Positions 17,492 through 27,142 of a stretch of DNA of 64,000 bases are shown here, piece after piece. Source of the stretch: Casimicrobium sp043758415 (GTDB lineage: Bacteria; Pseudomonadota; Gammaproteobacteria; Burkholderiales; Casimicrobiaceae); assembly GCA_043758415.1 (NCBI GenBank), contig JAYVNO010000207.1:1-64000 (forward strand). The letters run 5' to 3'. Below the pieces are notes generated by a model. That model made no database searches, had not been told where the DNA came from, and was given only the letters and a program-made list of their open reading frames with translations. How positions within the stretch are numbered: the stretch's first letter is position 1; each line of letters begins with the position of its first letter. The position numbers and the translations under genes are program-made.

Positions 17492-20221
17492 CTATTGGCG
17501 CTTTCTTTGCTTGTCGTTCGGCAACGGGTTGCCCTCATCGTCTACTTTTTCATCTCTCTTCTCTTCGATGATCTTGGGTCGTTTTTCAGCGCTGGCCTGC
17601 TTGGCTGGCACCGCCGCCGCAGGGGGTTCGCCCGGTCGCGCGGCTGGTTCGACGGCAGGCGCAGCAGGCGGCTGCGGTGGCCGCGCCGCTGGCGGCAGCC
17701 GCGCCGGTACCGCTGGCGCTGCCTGCACGGTCGGGGCAGCGGGCGGCACGTCGCGTTGCTCGCGACCGGGATTACCCGGCCGTGCCGACGCCGGTGGCGC
17801 TGCTACCGGTGCCGACGGGGCCGCTGCTGCCGGTGGCGCGAGCACGGGTCGACCGGGTGCCTCGGACGCCCTGTTGCCCGGCCTCGGTGCGTCCGGCGCA
17901 GGAGGCGCAGGTGCCCGGGCTGCGGGTTGCGGCGCTGCGACCGGGGGGGTAGGTACGATGGGCGGCGGCGGAGCAACGGGTGGCGGCAATTGTGGCGGTG
18001 GCATGGTGCGTGCTGGCGTGTTCGGTGTAGCAGCTGCTGGCGTCTCGCGTTGTTCGCGCCCAGAGTTGCCGGGACGCGTGGGCGTTGGCGGTGGCGTTGC
18101 CACAGCGTCGGGCGTAACGGGCGGCGCGGCAGCCGGTCGACCCATGCTCTCGGTAGGCCTAATGCCGGGTCTTGCTGCATCCTGGACAGCCGAGACCGGA
18201 GCACGTGCAGCGGGTTGGGCTGGCGTTACCGGAGGAGCGGCCTGAGGTTGCGCCGAGGGCAGCGCGCGAAGCGGGGCGGGCGGCGTGTCACGTTGCTCAC
18301 GGGCCGGATTGCCCGGACTGGTTGACATGATTGGCGGCGGCGCTGGGGTGACCGTTGCTGGCTGCGCAAGAGGCGCAGGCGGTGCAATCACGGGGCGACC
18401 AAGCGCCTCGACGGGTCGGTTGCCAAGTCTGGCCGTGTCCGGAGCGACAGGGACTGGCGGACGGCTGCCCGGCACCGCTACAGCCGGTGCAGGCGTAGGC
18501 GCTGGTTGAGCTTGCGCAGCGGGCGGGATTGATTGCGGCACACGTTGTTCGGCGACGCCACTTCGGTCACCGGGAGCGCGTGGCGGCGGCGCAACGATGG
18601 CCGCGCCCGCCGCGCGCGCCTCGGGCACGATTTCTACTCTGGGAGCAACAATCGCCGCCGACGGACTTACGGGATTGCCCGACGTGCCTCGCATCAGAGG
18701 CGCAGCCGGAGGCCTGAGCGTGGCCAGTACCGCCGTTTCGACGGGCTTGCCAGGATTCGCGGCGAGCGCGCGTTCGCGTACGGCGAACGGGACAGGCGCA
18801 GCGGGTGGCTGACTTTGTGCAACAAACCGTTGCTCGGTGACTTGTGGCGGCAGGGAACGCGGCGACGCCGCTCCAAGCACGCTCGACTGTATCGGTGCAA
18901 CGGCTGCAAGTGCGATCACCGGTGCCGCCATCAGCGCGGCTTCCGGCACTCGCATGGCAGCACGAGCGACGGGCTGCGCCTGAACAAAGGTAGAGGTTGG
19001 TACTGCCACGATGGCGCCGGGCACGCTTTGATTGACAAACACGGTGTTGGCAAACACCGTTGTGGCGTTGCGGTTGTCGTAGTTGTTGATGATCGTCGTA
19101 TTGTTAATGGTCGTGTTGCTGATATTTACGTTGGTAAAATACTCACGGCTAACCGCGTACGCGGGACGGTACACCTCACGCGGTCCCAGCGGAAACCAGC
19201 CGACTGCACCCACGTTACCGCTTGCAGCCGAGACCTGAAAGTTGCTGCCGCCGACGAATGCGACCAGCGCGGGCGCATAAACTGCGCGCGCAGTCACCGG
19301 GCCGGGTACCCAGCCCCAGCGTCCAGCGTCGTTGATCCAGCGTCCGTAGTGCGAGACTGCGAATCCCCATGGTAGATCGTCGACCCAGGTCCAGCCCCAC
19401 GGCTCGACCCATGACCAATGGCCGTCGCGATAGGGTGCCCAGTTTGACGCCACGCGGGTGGGTGTCCAGACATTGCCATATTGCGGCAGTGAACGCCAGC
19501 TGCCATATTGGTCGAGATCCTGATAACCAATCACATCGCGCGATACGTAGCGTGCTGAAATCGATGTTTCGTAGCGGCGATCACGGCCCTGGCACCAGCG
19601 TTCAAACTCATCGGCACGCGGCATCATCAGCACCTCGTAATCGGTTAGGCCTGCACCATAAAACCGGTAGGCACGACCCAAGCCGACGGTATAGCTCGCC
19701 CCTTTGCCGAACACCTCGGCACGACCGCTGCGCGTGCGCACCTCCGTTGAGTCGCGCGCGGCATCAACGGTTATCCGATATTCACCTTCCTGACGGATCA
19801 CAAAGGCAAGATTCGGCGTGTCAACCTCAACCACCTGGTTGCGTTCCAGTCGGCGCACGCGCAGATGGATCGTACCGTCCTGCAAATTCATTTGCGCGAT
19901 GCGGTCATCAAGGTTGGTCAAAGTGAACAGTGTGCGAGCGCCCAGGCGTACCATTGCACTGCCGATTTGCAATTCGACGCGACCGCGATCATCCGCCCAC
20001 AGTCGGTCGCCGGTGACAACTGGGCGGTTGAGCGTGCCCGCCACCCAAGTCGTTTCGCCAGCGGGAGAAAAACTGATGGCACCGCTGAAATAACCCAGCC
20101 GTGCAACGCGCATGGGCGGGTCTGCCAGCGCGAGGCCCGCGAACGTGAAAGCCAGCGAAATTCCGATGCAGCGCAGAACGATTGCGGTGAAGCGGCGTGA
20201 GTTGGTCTGGTGTGGTTGCAT
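17492..20221 (-). CDS. Exported FecR/DUF6600 protein with Pro-rich repeat tail
   Basis: 909 residues. A signal peptide (about 1-34) precedes a FecR-like beta domain (VRLGARTLFTLTNLDDRIAQ and following). A Trp/Tyr-rich DUF6600 region comes next (GNVWTPTRVASNWAPYRDGHW and PWGWTWVDDLPWGF, about 240-320). An Asn/Thr-rich stretch near 375-395 (NTTINNTTIINNY) follows, and the last 400 residues are Pro/Ala-rich. That tail has about three copies of a block with GxRPxExxGRPxxAPP followed by PGNxxREQRxxPPA. ATG 20221 is chosen because AGGAG lies just upstream. Proteins like this are thought to be periplasmic or surface-associated; no function is known. Confidence 0.8.
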   Translation of the reverse strand: MQPHQTNSRRFTAIVLRCIGISLAFTFAGLALADPPMRVARLGYFSGAISFSPAGETTWVAGTLNRPVVTGDRLWADDRGRVELQIGSAMVRLGARTLFTLTNLDDRIAQMNLQDGTIHLRVRRLERNQVVEVDTPNLAFVIRQEGEYRITVDAARDSTEVRTRSGRAEVFGKGASYTVGLGRAYRFYGAGLTDYEVLMMPRADEFERWCQGRDRRYETSISARYVSRDVIGYQDLDQYGSWRSLPQYGNVWTPTRVASNWAPYRDGHWSWVEPWGWTWVDDLPWGFAVSHYGRWINDAGRWGWVPGPVTARAVYAPALVAFVGGSNFQVSAASGNVGAVGWFPLGPREVYRPAYAVSREYFTNVNISNTTINNTTIINNYDNRNATTVFANTVFVNQSVPGAIVAVPTSTFVQAQPVARAAMRVPEAALMAAPVIALAAVAPIQSSVLGAASPRSLPPQVTEQRFVAQSQPPAAPVPFAVRERALAANPGKPVETAVLATLRPPAAPLMRGTSGNPVSPSAAIVAPRVEIVPEARAAGAAIVAPPPRAPGDRSGVAEQRVPQSIPPAAQAQPAPTPAPAVAVPGSRPPVPVAPDTARLGNRPVEALGRPVIAPPAPLAQPATVTPAPPPIMSTSPGNPAREQRDTPPAPLRALPSAQPQAAPPVTPAQPAARAPVSAVQDAARPGIRPTESMGRPAAAPPVTPDAVATPPPTPTRPGNSGREQRETPAAATPNTPARTMPPPQLPPPVAPPPPIVPTPPVAAPQPAARAPAPPAPDAPRPGNRASEAPGRPVLAPPAAAAPSAPVAAPPASARPGNPGREQRDVPPAAPTVQAAPAVPARLPPAARPPQPPAAPAVEPAARPGEPPAAAVPAKQASAEKRPKIIEEKRDEKVDDEGNPLPNDKQRKRQ

Positions 20222-20425
20222 ATAAATCTCCTGCATATGGGCCGGATTTGCCTGATGGGTCAGCACGCTGATGAGTGCTAGGCACGCACTATCTATCGTA
20301 GACATCAGGCTGCTTAACGATGGTGAGTCAGAACTGGCCTACCCAGGTAGCCCCGTTATGCCAATTTCGCATTTACTGCGCGTTGCGCAGCGTACGTGGA
20401 ACTCGCCTGGTAGAAAGTTGTCCGG

Positions 20426-20710
20426 CTAGTCGTAGCGCGGCTCGGCAACTGCGGTGCCAACCATTTGTGGGGTCGGGAGGGGCATCAAAAGAAAGGCATT
20501 GACCACGACCGGATCCGCTTCATCGTCGTCTTCGTCGGCTGCGGCAGCATGGGCTGTTGACGACACGAGTGCACGCTCGACACGTGCCTTTGGTTTAAGT
20601 TGAACAGCTTCTTCACTCGTGGGCTGCACGCGATGCATGCCCGACATGTCGAGCGCTGCCAGCGCGCCAGTGAGCGTGAAAATGGTGAGCGTCAGACCCA
20701 AAGATTTCAT
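20426..20710 (-). CDS. Small exported protein of unknown function
   Basis: 94 residues. MKSLGLTLTIFTLTGALAALDMSG reads as a signal peptide or anchor. The rest is hydrophilic with an acidic patch (ADEDDDEADP). GGAG lies 8 bases before ATG 20710, which supports this start over longer options. It lies upstream of the DUF6600 gene in the same direction, so both may form one unit. No family recognised. Confidence 0.55.
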   Translation of the reverse strand: MKSLGLTLTIFTLTGALAALDMSGMHRVQPTSEEAVQLKPKARVERALVSSTAHAAAADEDDDEADPVVVNAFLLMPLPTPQMVGTAVAEPRYD

Positions 20711-21187
20711 GCGTGACTCCAATCTGTTGCGTAGTGCGACTGCGCGATGCAGGTTTTTCATACAATTATTTTTAGCTACGACGTCGAGCCTGCTCATCAT
20801 CCATCGGCGGATACGGGTGTAGGACATGGCCCCTAGCCACGCCCCGTGTATCGTGTATGTCGGGTGGGCTTACGGAGGTGCACGGTGTCGGTGGCAACTG
20901 CGATGCGTTGATCGTGACTGGCGACAGCACGATGCATCAGGATGCCGACGCATTCGAGGGTCGGGTCCACCCGCTCGTAGTCGAGCCGACGGGCATCATT
21001 CATCGACCGCCGCAGACGCCGCACTGGGCGGCAAACACCCGCGATGGCTCACTTTGCAGGTTAGGCGCAGTGCAATCTCGCCCGGCTCAACAGTCGCCCG
21101 CCCGGCCAATACATTAGCGCGGCGCAAAAGCTGCTTAACCGCGTACGTTTCGTCGGCTTCGCCGAAAATCGCGTGTTGTCCGTTTGA
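20711..21187. other. Intergenic, no convincing gene
   Basis: Several overlapping short frames occur on both strands, but none has a good start, ribosome site or recognisable motif. It may be decayed coding DNA next to the broken Fic gene. Confidence 0.4.
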
Positions 21188-21487
21188 CTACTTGGCAAGC
21201 GCAGCGCGAATGGCTTTCTCGTAGGCACCCGCTTCGGGGAGACCTTTCGGCGAACTGAACGCAATTTGCACTTGCTGGACAGTGGTCGTTTTCGTAGTTG
21301 ACGGCAGCAAATCTCTGGCTTGTCCGTCCGTTGTCGGCCCCAAGCCATAAGTACAAAAAGTAAGTGAGCTATTCTTGATTGGATACGAGGCGAGGTCGTT
21401 TCCCAATACCGAAAGGACGTGCTGATAGACCGGCTCGGGACAGGCGAAGAACAAACCGGAATTGCAGAGCGCTTCGCGCTCTAGCAA
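21188..21487 (-). CDS. Hypothetical protein, possibly a gene fragment
   Basis: An open frame of 99 codons ending AYEKAIRAALAK. It has no ATG: the first usable start is TTG and a stop lies seven codons before it. Four Cys are present, none in a known motif. It lies next to a decayed Fic gene, so it may be the remainder of a larger lost gene. Confidence 0.3.
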   Translation of the reverse strand: MLEREALCNSGLFFACPEPVYQHVLSVLGNDLASYPIKNSSLTFCTYGLGPTTDGQARDLLPSTTKTTTVQQVQIAFSSPKGLPEAGAYEKAIRAALAK

Positions 21488-21570
21488 ATGCCCTTTGTAG
21501 ATTAATCTCTAAGGGTTGAATTCCCCGCCGCTTGCGGCGAAGCATTCGTTTCGCTGGCACCCTTCGCAAT

Positions 21571-21592
21571 ACCCCGCCCCTTGGGGCGGGGA
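21571..21592. terminator. GC-rich hairpin
   Basis: CCCCGCCCC-TTGG-GGCGGGG followed by AAATTTATT, a strong small stem just before the Fic pseudogene. It could be a terminator or part of a dispersed palindrome; the T tract is poor. Confidence 0.4.
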
Positions 21593-21639
21593 AATTTATT
21601 GTATTGACAGCAATTTCAGATTCGCCAAAATAAAACTGT

Positions 21640-22839
21640 ACTGCGCCCCGTCGAAATTTGAGCCTTTGCTGCCAGCTAGCGAAAAACGCGAGGCGTTGGC
21701 TGAGCGTGCGCATGCGATACAAAGGCTGACGTTGGTGGCGGCTGGGCGGGCGGATCACAGCGTGATGTTGTCGCTTTGGCCGATGCTGCGGTCGATGAAT
21801 TCGTATGACACGAACAAGATTGATGGGCAGCACACGTTGCCCATCGAGATTGAGCAGGCGATGCGGTACGAGTTTTCGTCTGAGCAGGATGTGCAGCGCG
21901 AACAGCGCATCGCGCGGTCGCACATGGAGGCTGAACAGGCGGCCGAACCGCAACTGGCGCCGTTGGGTGGCGGGCGTTGTTGTCGGCTGAAACCATCACG
22001 ACGTTGCATCGTTCTCTGTTCGAATCGTTACCGCCAGAAGATTGCGTGCGTGCGGACGGCAGGCTGTTTCAACCGGGCCAATTGCGAACACGTGAGGTGC
22101 GTGCGGGCCAACACATCAAACCAGGTGCGCAATCGATTCCCGCATTTCTGGATCGATTCGCGCAGTGCTACGGCACCGTTCGCGACGGCGAACTCTCGGT
22201 GTTGGCCGTCACCGCAGCGCATCACCGTCCGGCCTGGATTCATCCGTTCGAAGACAGCAATGGGCGCGTTGCGCGGCTGCATTCACACTTGCTGTTGTGT
22301 GCGATGGGACTGACCAACGGCATCGGGTCGCCGCTCAGACGGCTCGCACGAAATCAAACGGAATATTACGCGCGACTCGCCAAGGCGGATCAAACGCGCC
22401 GAGGTGATCCCGACGGAGGCGGCAATTTCACGGAGAGTGGGCTCATCGAGTTCATCGATTTTTTCTAAGCGTGTGCATCGACTAGGCGCAGTTCATGACG
22501 CAGAGGTTCGACATGCAGACGATGCCCGATCACATCGCGGCGTGTCTGGCGCTCTACAGCCATCGCGCAGACTCGCAGTTGCGCATGGCGGCGCTGCAAC
22601 CGCTGCGAGTGATGTTCATGACCGGTGAGTTGGAGCGCGGCGATTTCAAATTAATGACGGGACTGCAAACCTGCACCGCCGAGCGGCTGCTGCGAGGGTT
22701 GTTCTACTTGCGACCGGTAGTTTCGGATTCGCCAAAAGGCCAGCTGCGGTTGGGTGTATCGCTGCATGCGCTGCGGTTTTGTTCTCTGGCGCTGTGGCCC
22801 GACGCGTGGGGCAGTGTGGAGCGGTACATAGCGCGTTGA
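21640..22839 (+). pseudogene. Decayed Fic-family AMP-transferase gene
   Basis: Three reading frames must be joined to restore one Fic protein. Part 1 (to about 21965) has EPLLPASEKREAL and the inhibitory-helix region SYDTNKIDGQHTLP. A shift near 21965-21975 leads to part 2, with the active-site motif HPFEDSNGRVAR near 22240-22275. A lost T in the run at 22458-22464 ends this part at a TAA. Part 3 continues CID-stop-AQFMTQRFDMQ, where a TAG at 22483-22485 replaces the expected CAG. No good start codon is seen at the front. An intact, different Fic gene lies at 42488. The gene is clearly broken. Confidence 0.8.
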
Positions 22840-22845
22840 TTTTCT

Positions 22846-22917
22846 GTAGGAGTGGACTTGGCCGCGAATGTCACTTTGCTGACGAACGGGTGATCGCGGC
22901 CAGGGCCGCTCCTATAA
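22846..22917. repeat. GTAGGAG palindromic repeat, diverged copy
   Basis: Starts GTAGGAGTGGACTTGGCCGCGA and ends GCCGCTCCTATAAA, forming an imperfect stem. It is of the same family as 26584 and 47159. It lies just after the mfd stop codon. Confidence 0.65.
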
Positions 22918-22924
22918 AGCTTGG

Positions 22925-25900
22925 CTACTTCAATGCGAAGAAAAACTCGCGCACCATGCGTGCCCTGTCTGCGAGCAACGGCACCGGGCGCTCAATCTTG
23001 ACCTTGTCCTGCCCGTGTAAACGATATCGCCCATCTTTCTGAATGAGTGCAATCAATTTGAGCGGCTCGAAGTTCGGTTTCGGCTTAAACGAGATGATGG
23101 TGCGCTCCGGGGCGCTGTCGATTTTCTTGACGCCTAACGCCTTGCCCGCGATGCGCAGTTGATGGGCAGCGACGAGCGATTCGGTGGGTGCAGGCAGCAG
23201 CCCGAAGCGGTCGATCAGCTCTTCTTTCAGGTCGTCTAGTGCGTCATCAGATTCACAGTTGGCCAAGCGTTTGTAGATCACCAGTCGCTCGTGGACGCCC
23301 GCACAATAATCGGCGGGCAACAGCGCGGGCACGTGCATGTTCACCTCGGTGGTGATGCCCAGCGGCTCATCAAGATCAGGCTCGCGGCCGGCTTTCAATG
23401 CGCGCACAGCCTGGTTGAGCATTTCGCTGTACAGCGCGAAGCCGATCTCCTGCATTTCACCCGATTGATTGTCGCCAAGCACCTCGCCAGCGCCGCGAAT
23501 TTCGAGGTCGTGCATCGACAGGTAGAAGCCCGCGCCGAGGTCTTCGAGCTGGGTGATCGCCTCAAGGCGTTTCTTCGCGTCAGGGCTGATTGCGTCCTCG
23601 CCAGGGATGAGCAAATACGCGTACGCCTGATGGTGCGAGCGGCCTACGCGACCGCGCAACTGGTGCAATTGCGCAAGGCCAAATTTGTCGGCGCGATTGA
23701 TGAGAATGGTGTTGGCGTTGGCCACGTCGATGCCAGTTTCGATGATGGTTGAGCAGAGCAAAATCTGGAAGCGTTGCTGATAGAAGTCACGCATCACGCC
23801 TTCAAGCTCGGTGCCGCCCATTTGGCCGTGGCCAACGCGAACGCGGGCCTCGGGAACGAGCGCTTCCAGCCGCTCTCGCATGTTCTCGATGGTCTCGATT
23901 TCGTTGTGCAGAAAGTACACCTGACCGCCACGTTTGAGCTCGCGCAGAATCGCTTCACGAATGATGCCGTCACCGCCTTTGGCGACGAATGTTTTGATGG
24001 CGAGACGCTTTTGTGGGGCGGTAGCAATTACGCTGAAATCGCGGATGCCCTCTAAGCTCATCGCCAGCGAGCGCGGGATCGGCGTGGCGGTTAGCGTGAG
24101 CACATCCACCTCGGCGCGCATCTTTTTCAACTGCTCCTTTTGTCGCACACCGAAACGATGTTCTTCGTCGATGATGACGAGACCCAGGTCTTTGAATTTG
24201 ACGTCGGGCTGAATCAGTTTGTGCGTCCCGATCACCAGGTCGACCGTGCCCGCCTCAAGTCCGGCAATCGTCGCCCTCACCTCCTTGGCGGAGCGGAAGC
24301 GCGACAGCTCTTCGATGCGAATCGGCCACGCTGCGAAGCGATCTTTGAACGTGTTGTAATGCTGTTCGGTCAACAGCGTCGTCGGCACCAGAACGGCGAC
24401 CTGTCGTCCACCCATCAGCGCAACGAACGCTGCGCGCAGGGCCACCTCCGTTTTGCCAAATCCCACGTCACCACAGACCAGTCGATCCATCGGCTTAGCT
24501 GCAACCAAATCCTGGATCACGGCTTGAATCGCAGCACTCTGGTCAGGCGTTTCTTCGAATCCGAAACCGCTGGCGAAGTTCTCGTAGTCGCTCCAGTCCA
24601 CCTTAAAGGCATGACCGACACGGGCGGCACGTTGCGCATATATGTTGAGCAGTTCGGCCGCCGTATCGCGCGCCTGAAGCGCCGCTTTTTTCTTTGTCCT
24701 TTCCCAGTGGCCGGAGCCCAGCGTATGCAAAGGCGCATGCTCGGGTGACGTGCCGCTATAGCGCGAGATCAGGTGCAGGTTTGCCACCGGCACGTAGAGC
24801 TTGGCCTCGGAGGCGTACTCCAGATGCAAAAACTCGTTCGCTCCGTCACCGAGGTCAAGCGACACCAGCCCGCGATAACGCCCAATGCCGTGTTCTTCGT
24901 GCACCACCGGATCGCCGACCTTGACCTCGGAGAGATCCTTCAACATGGAGTCGATGTTGCTCGTCTTCGCCCGCTTTTTGCGCGCGGCTCGCGTGGTGCT
25001 TGGATACAGTTCTGCCTCGGTGACGAAGCTCAGCTTTTCTTCGACGAGGATGGTGCCGGAGAACAGCGGCGCAGGCGTGATGCAGAACGATTCCGCCGCG
25101 GCCATGAAGGCCGCGAAATCGTCGACACGGTGTGGCGAGAGGCCGTGCTCGACAAACATGTCCTGCATGGTTTGCAGACGACCTGCGCTCTCGGCGCAGA
25201 GCAACACGCGACCTTTATTTTGTGTGGCGTTGGCAAGGAAGTCGGCGAGCGGACCGAGTGGGCGTTCTTTGCGGCGGTCGATTTCGAGGGGGGGTACGCG
25301 ATGCGTCGCCGATACTGCCGCTTGTCGCCTCTCCCCTTGCGGGAGAGGATTTGGGTTAGGGTGAGTGGTTTGGTGTGTTGCGGATGTGTCTTGGCTTTGC
25401 GAGGCCGCTTCCCCCGCTCCCTCATCCTTCTCCCGCCGGGGGAGAACGGAGTTTTTCAGCTCATAGCGTGAGTAATTTTTAAGCGCGTGCAAAAAATCAT
25501 CTCGCCCGAGGTACAGCTCCGCCGGCTCAAGCAGCGGTCGCGCGCTATCGCCACGCAATAAACCCCAACGCTCTTTCGTCTCCTTTTCAAAGTCCGTCAG
25601 CACAGCGTGCGCATCGCCCAGTACGGCGAAAACGGCGTCGGTCGGTGCGTGATCGAACAGCGTTTCCGCAGCCTCGAAAAAAAGCGGCAGATAAAACTCC
25701 ACGCCGCCCGGAAAGATTCCGTTGGTAACGTCTTTATATGCGGCAGCTCGTGACGGATCACCCTCGAACACTTCGCGAAATCTTTGACGAAATTGCGTTC
25801 GACCCGCCTCGTCGGTTGGGAATTCCCGCGCGGGTAACAGTGAGAGTTCGTTGACCGGATACAACGTGCGCTGCGTGTCTGGTTCGAACGCCTTGATCGA

Positions 25901-26482
25901 TTCAATTTCGTCGTCGAACAGGTCGAGTCGCACCGGCAATGTGCCGCCGGTGGGATAGATGTCGATGATGCCGCCGCGCACCGCAAATTCGCCTTGCGAC
26001 ACGACTTGCGTGACGTGGGTGTAACCGCCGAGCGTCATTTGCTGGCGCAGTTTGTTGACGTCGAGTTTTTGTCCTTTTTTCAGTTGGAACGTGCGCGCTG
26101 CGATGTAGCTGCGTGGGGATAGCTTCTGGGAAGCTGTGGTTGCCGCCACGATCATCACGTCGCAGGTGTTGGTGGCCAGCGCATATAGCGCTTTCAGGCG
26201 ATCACTGACGAGATCCGGGTGCGGCGAGAAATGATCGTACGGCAGCATCTCCCAGTCGGAAAATTCACGCACGCGAAGCGTCGGGTCAAACCATGCGATC
26301 TCAAGTGACAGGTGATGCACGTCCTGGGCGTCGGCACAGGTCACGATCAGCGTGCGTTTGACCTCAGTCAAGGATTGCGCGAGGCGGACGAATGCGAGCG
26401 CTGCGGCGCTGCCGGCGGGGCGGGCCAGTTGCGCGCGTTCGCCAGTGCGCGGAAGCGGGGGCAATAAAGAAATAGCGGGCAA
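22925..26482 (-). CDS. mfd: Transcription-repair coupling factor
   Basis: Mfd removes stalled RNA polymerase with an ATP-driven translocase and recruits UvrA. About 1185 residues, slightly longer than usual. Seen: the UvrB-like N-terminal domains; the polymerase-interaction segment from GDPVVHEEHGIGRYRGL; Walker A DVGFGKTEVALRAAF; the DEEH box in VIIDEEHRFGVRQKE; LTATPIPRS; QLRGRVGRS; and the C-terminal TRCF domain. Extra length comes from a short insert (EGAGEAASQSQD to about LPQGERR) in the N-terminal half, which matches a dispersed palindromic repeat read in frame. No ribosome site decides the start. Confidence 0.96.
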   Translation of the reverse strand: MPAISLLPPLPRTGERAQLARPAGSAAALAFVRLAQSLTEVKRTLIVTCADAQDVHHLSLEIAWFDPTLRVREFSDWEMLPYDHFSPHPDLVSDRLKALYALATNTCDVMIVAATTASQKLSPRSYIAARTFQLKKGQKLDVNKLRQQMTLGGYTHVTQVVSQGEFAVRGGIIDIYPTGGTLPVRLDLFDDEIESIKAFEPDTQRTLYPVNELSLLPAREFPTDEAGRTQFRQRFREVFEGDPSRAAAYKDVTNGIFPGGVEFYLPLFFEAAETLFDHAPTDAVFAVLGDAHAVLTDFEKETKERWGLLRGDSARPLLEPAELYLGRDDFLHALKNYSRYELKNSVLPRREKDEGAGEAASQSQDTSATHQTTHPNPNPLPQGERRQAAVSATHRVPPLEIDRRKERPLGPLADFLANATQNKGRVLLCAESAGRLQTMQDMFVEHGLSPHRVDDFAAFMAAAESFCITPAPLFSGTILVEEKLSFVTEAELYPSTTRAARKKRAKTSNIDSMLKDLSEVKVGDPVVHEEHGIGRYRGLVSLDLGDGANEFLHLEYASEAKLYVPVANLHLISRYSGTSPEHAPLHTLGSGHWERTKKKAALQARDTAAELLNIYAQRAARVGHAFKVDWSDYENFASGFGFEETPDQSAAIQAVIQDLVAAKPMDRLVCGDVGFGKTEVALRAAFVALMGGRQVAVLVPTTLLTEQHYNTFKDRFAAWPIRIEELSRFRSAKEVRATIAGLEAGTVDLVIGTHKLIQPDVKFKDLGLVIIDEEHRFGVRQKEQLKKMRAEVDVLTLTATPIPRSLAMSLEGIRDFSVIATAPQKRLAIKTFVAKGGDGIIREAILRELKRGGQVYFLHNEIETIENMRERLEALVPEARVRVGHGQMGGTELEGVMRDFYQQRFQILLCSTIIETGIDVANANTILINRADKFGLAQLHQLRGRVGRSHHQAYAYLLIPGEDAISPDAKKRLEAITQLEDLGAGFYLSMHDLEIRGAGEVLGDNQSGEMQEIGFALYSEMLNQAVRALKAGREPDLDEPLGITTEVNMHVPALLPADYCAGVHERLVIYKRLANCESDDALDDLKEELIDRFGLLPAPTESLVAAHQLRIAGKALGVKKIDSAPERTIISFKPKPNFEPLKLIALIQKDGRYRLHGQDKVKIERPVPLLADRARMVREFFFALK
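25325..25450. repeat. Dispersed palindromic element inside mfd
   Basis: CCTCTCCCCTTGCGGGAGAGG with GGGTTAGGGTGAG on one side and CTCATCCTTCTCCCGCCGGGG on the other forms a family-type repeat common between genes in proteobacteria. Here it is inside the mfd frame, codes HPNPNPLPQGERR on the minus strand, and does not break the reading frame. It lies between the N-terminal domains and the polymerase-binding part of Mfd. Confidence 0.65.
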
Positions 26483-26583
26483 AACACAACCTCACGAGAG
26501 GCGCTGCCTCACGCGATATATGGGTAAATCGAGGAAGAGGATTATAGGAGGCGGGGCGGTCGCGCTGCCGTGGTGTGCCGACG

Positions 26584-26649
26584 GTAGGAGCGGCTCTGCC
26601 GCGACCCGACGATGGCGGTGAAATCGGGCCGCAGCAGAACCGCTCCTAC
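26584..26649. repeat. GTAGGAG palindromic repeat
   Basis: GTAGGAGCGGCTCTGCCGCGACC at one end and GCAGAACCGCTCCTAC at the other, with about 30 bases between. It lies upstream of mfd and downstream of the DUF6152 gene. The first 23 bases are nearly the same as in the copy at 47159. Confidence 0.75.
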
Positions 26650-26664
26650 AAAACGGCCTGAGCG

Positions 26665-27126
26665 CTACTGCGGCGCAGACCGCAGCGGCGTCACTCTGCC
26701 ATTACCAATCAAAAACTCAACGCGCAACGTCGCGTCGCCTTTTTCATCTTTGAACGTGTAACCGACCACTGCGATTTTTTCGCCTGGTTTGATCGGTGCC
26801 ACTTTCCACGCGTCCATGCGCGTGATCGGAGCAAATTCAACTTCCCATACGGCGTCTTTGCGCGTGGGTGCTTTGGCGGAACCGATCACGGTCACTGCGT
26901 CGACAATCGCTGATTGCTTCGGTATTGCAAAGCGGGCGAGCGCTGCGGGAGGGGCCGCGCGGTTGACCTCCAGCATCACCTCAGCGTGCGGGTTTTGCCA
27001 CTTGACGCTTTTCACCACGCCTTCGAGATAGATCGGTTTGGTTTCATCAAAACTGCTCCAGCCGTGATGCGCAGACACCACGCCGACGCAGAGCGCGAGT
27101 AGGACTGTGAGTAATGCACGAATCAT
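26665..27126 (-). CDS. Exported DUF6152-family protein
   Basis: 153 residues with a Sec signal peptide (to about VVSAHHGWSSFD). The mature start HHGWSSFDETKPIYLEGVVKSVKWQNPHAEVMLEV is the mark of this family, a small periplasmic OB-like beta protein of unknown role. AGGAG lies just before ATG 27126. The membrane protein upstream (DUF6644) is commonly its partner, and the two genes are 16 bases apart here, so they form one operon. Confidence 0.8.
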   Translation of the reverse strand: MIRALLTVLLALCVGVVSAHHGWSSFDETKPIYLEGVVKSVKWQNPHAEVMLEVNRAAPPAALARFAIPKQSAIVDAVTVIGSAKAPTRKDAVWEVEFAPITRMDAWKVAPIKPGEKIAVVGYTFKDEKGDATLRVEFLIGNGRVTPLRSAPQ

Positions 27127-27142
27127 GGAGACTCCTAAAAAG

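Noticed and set aside
17511..18509. Long plus-strand open frames opposite the DUF6600 gene
   Set aside because: They mirror the Pro/Ala-rich repeat codons and read as Gly/Ala/Arg runs; the minus-strand gene has a signal peptide, a known domain and a ribosome site.
20826..21224. 132-codon plus-strand frame before the Fic remnant
   Set aside because: Composition is not protein-like, and competing frames overlap on both strands; nothing favours this one.
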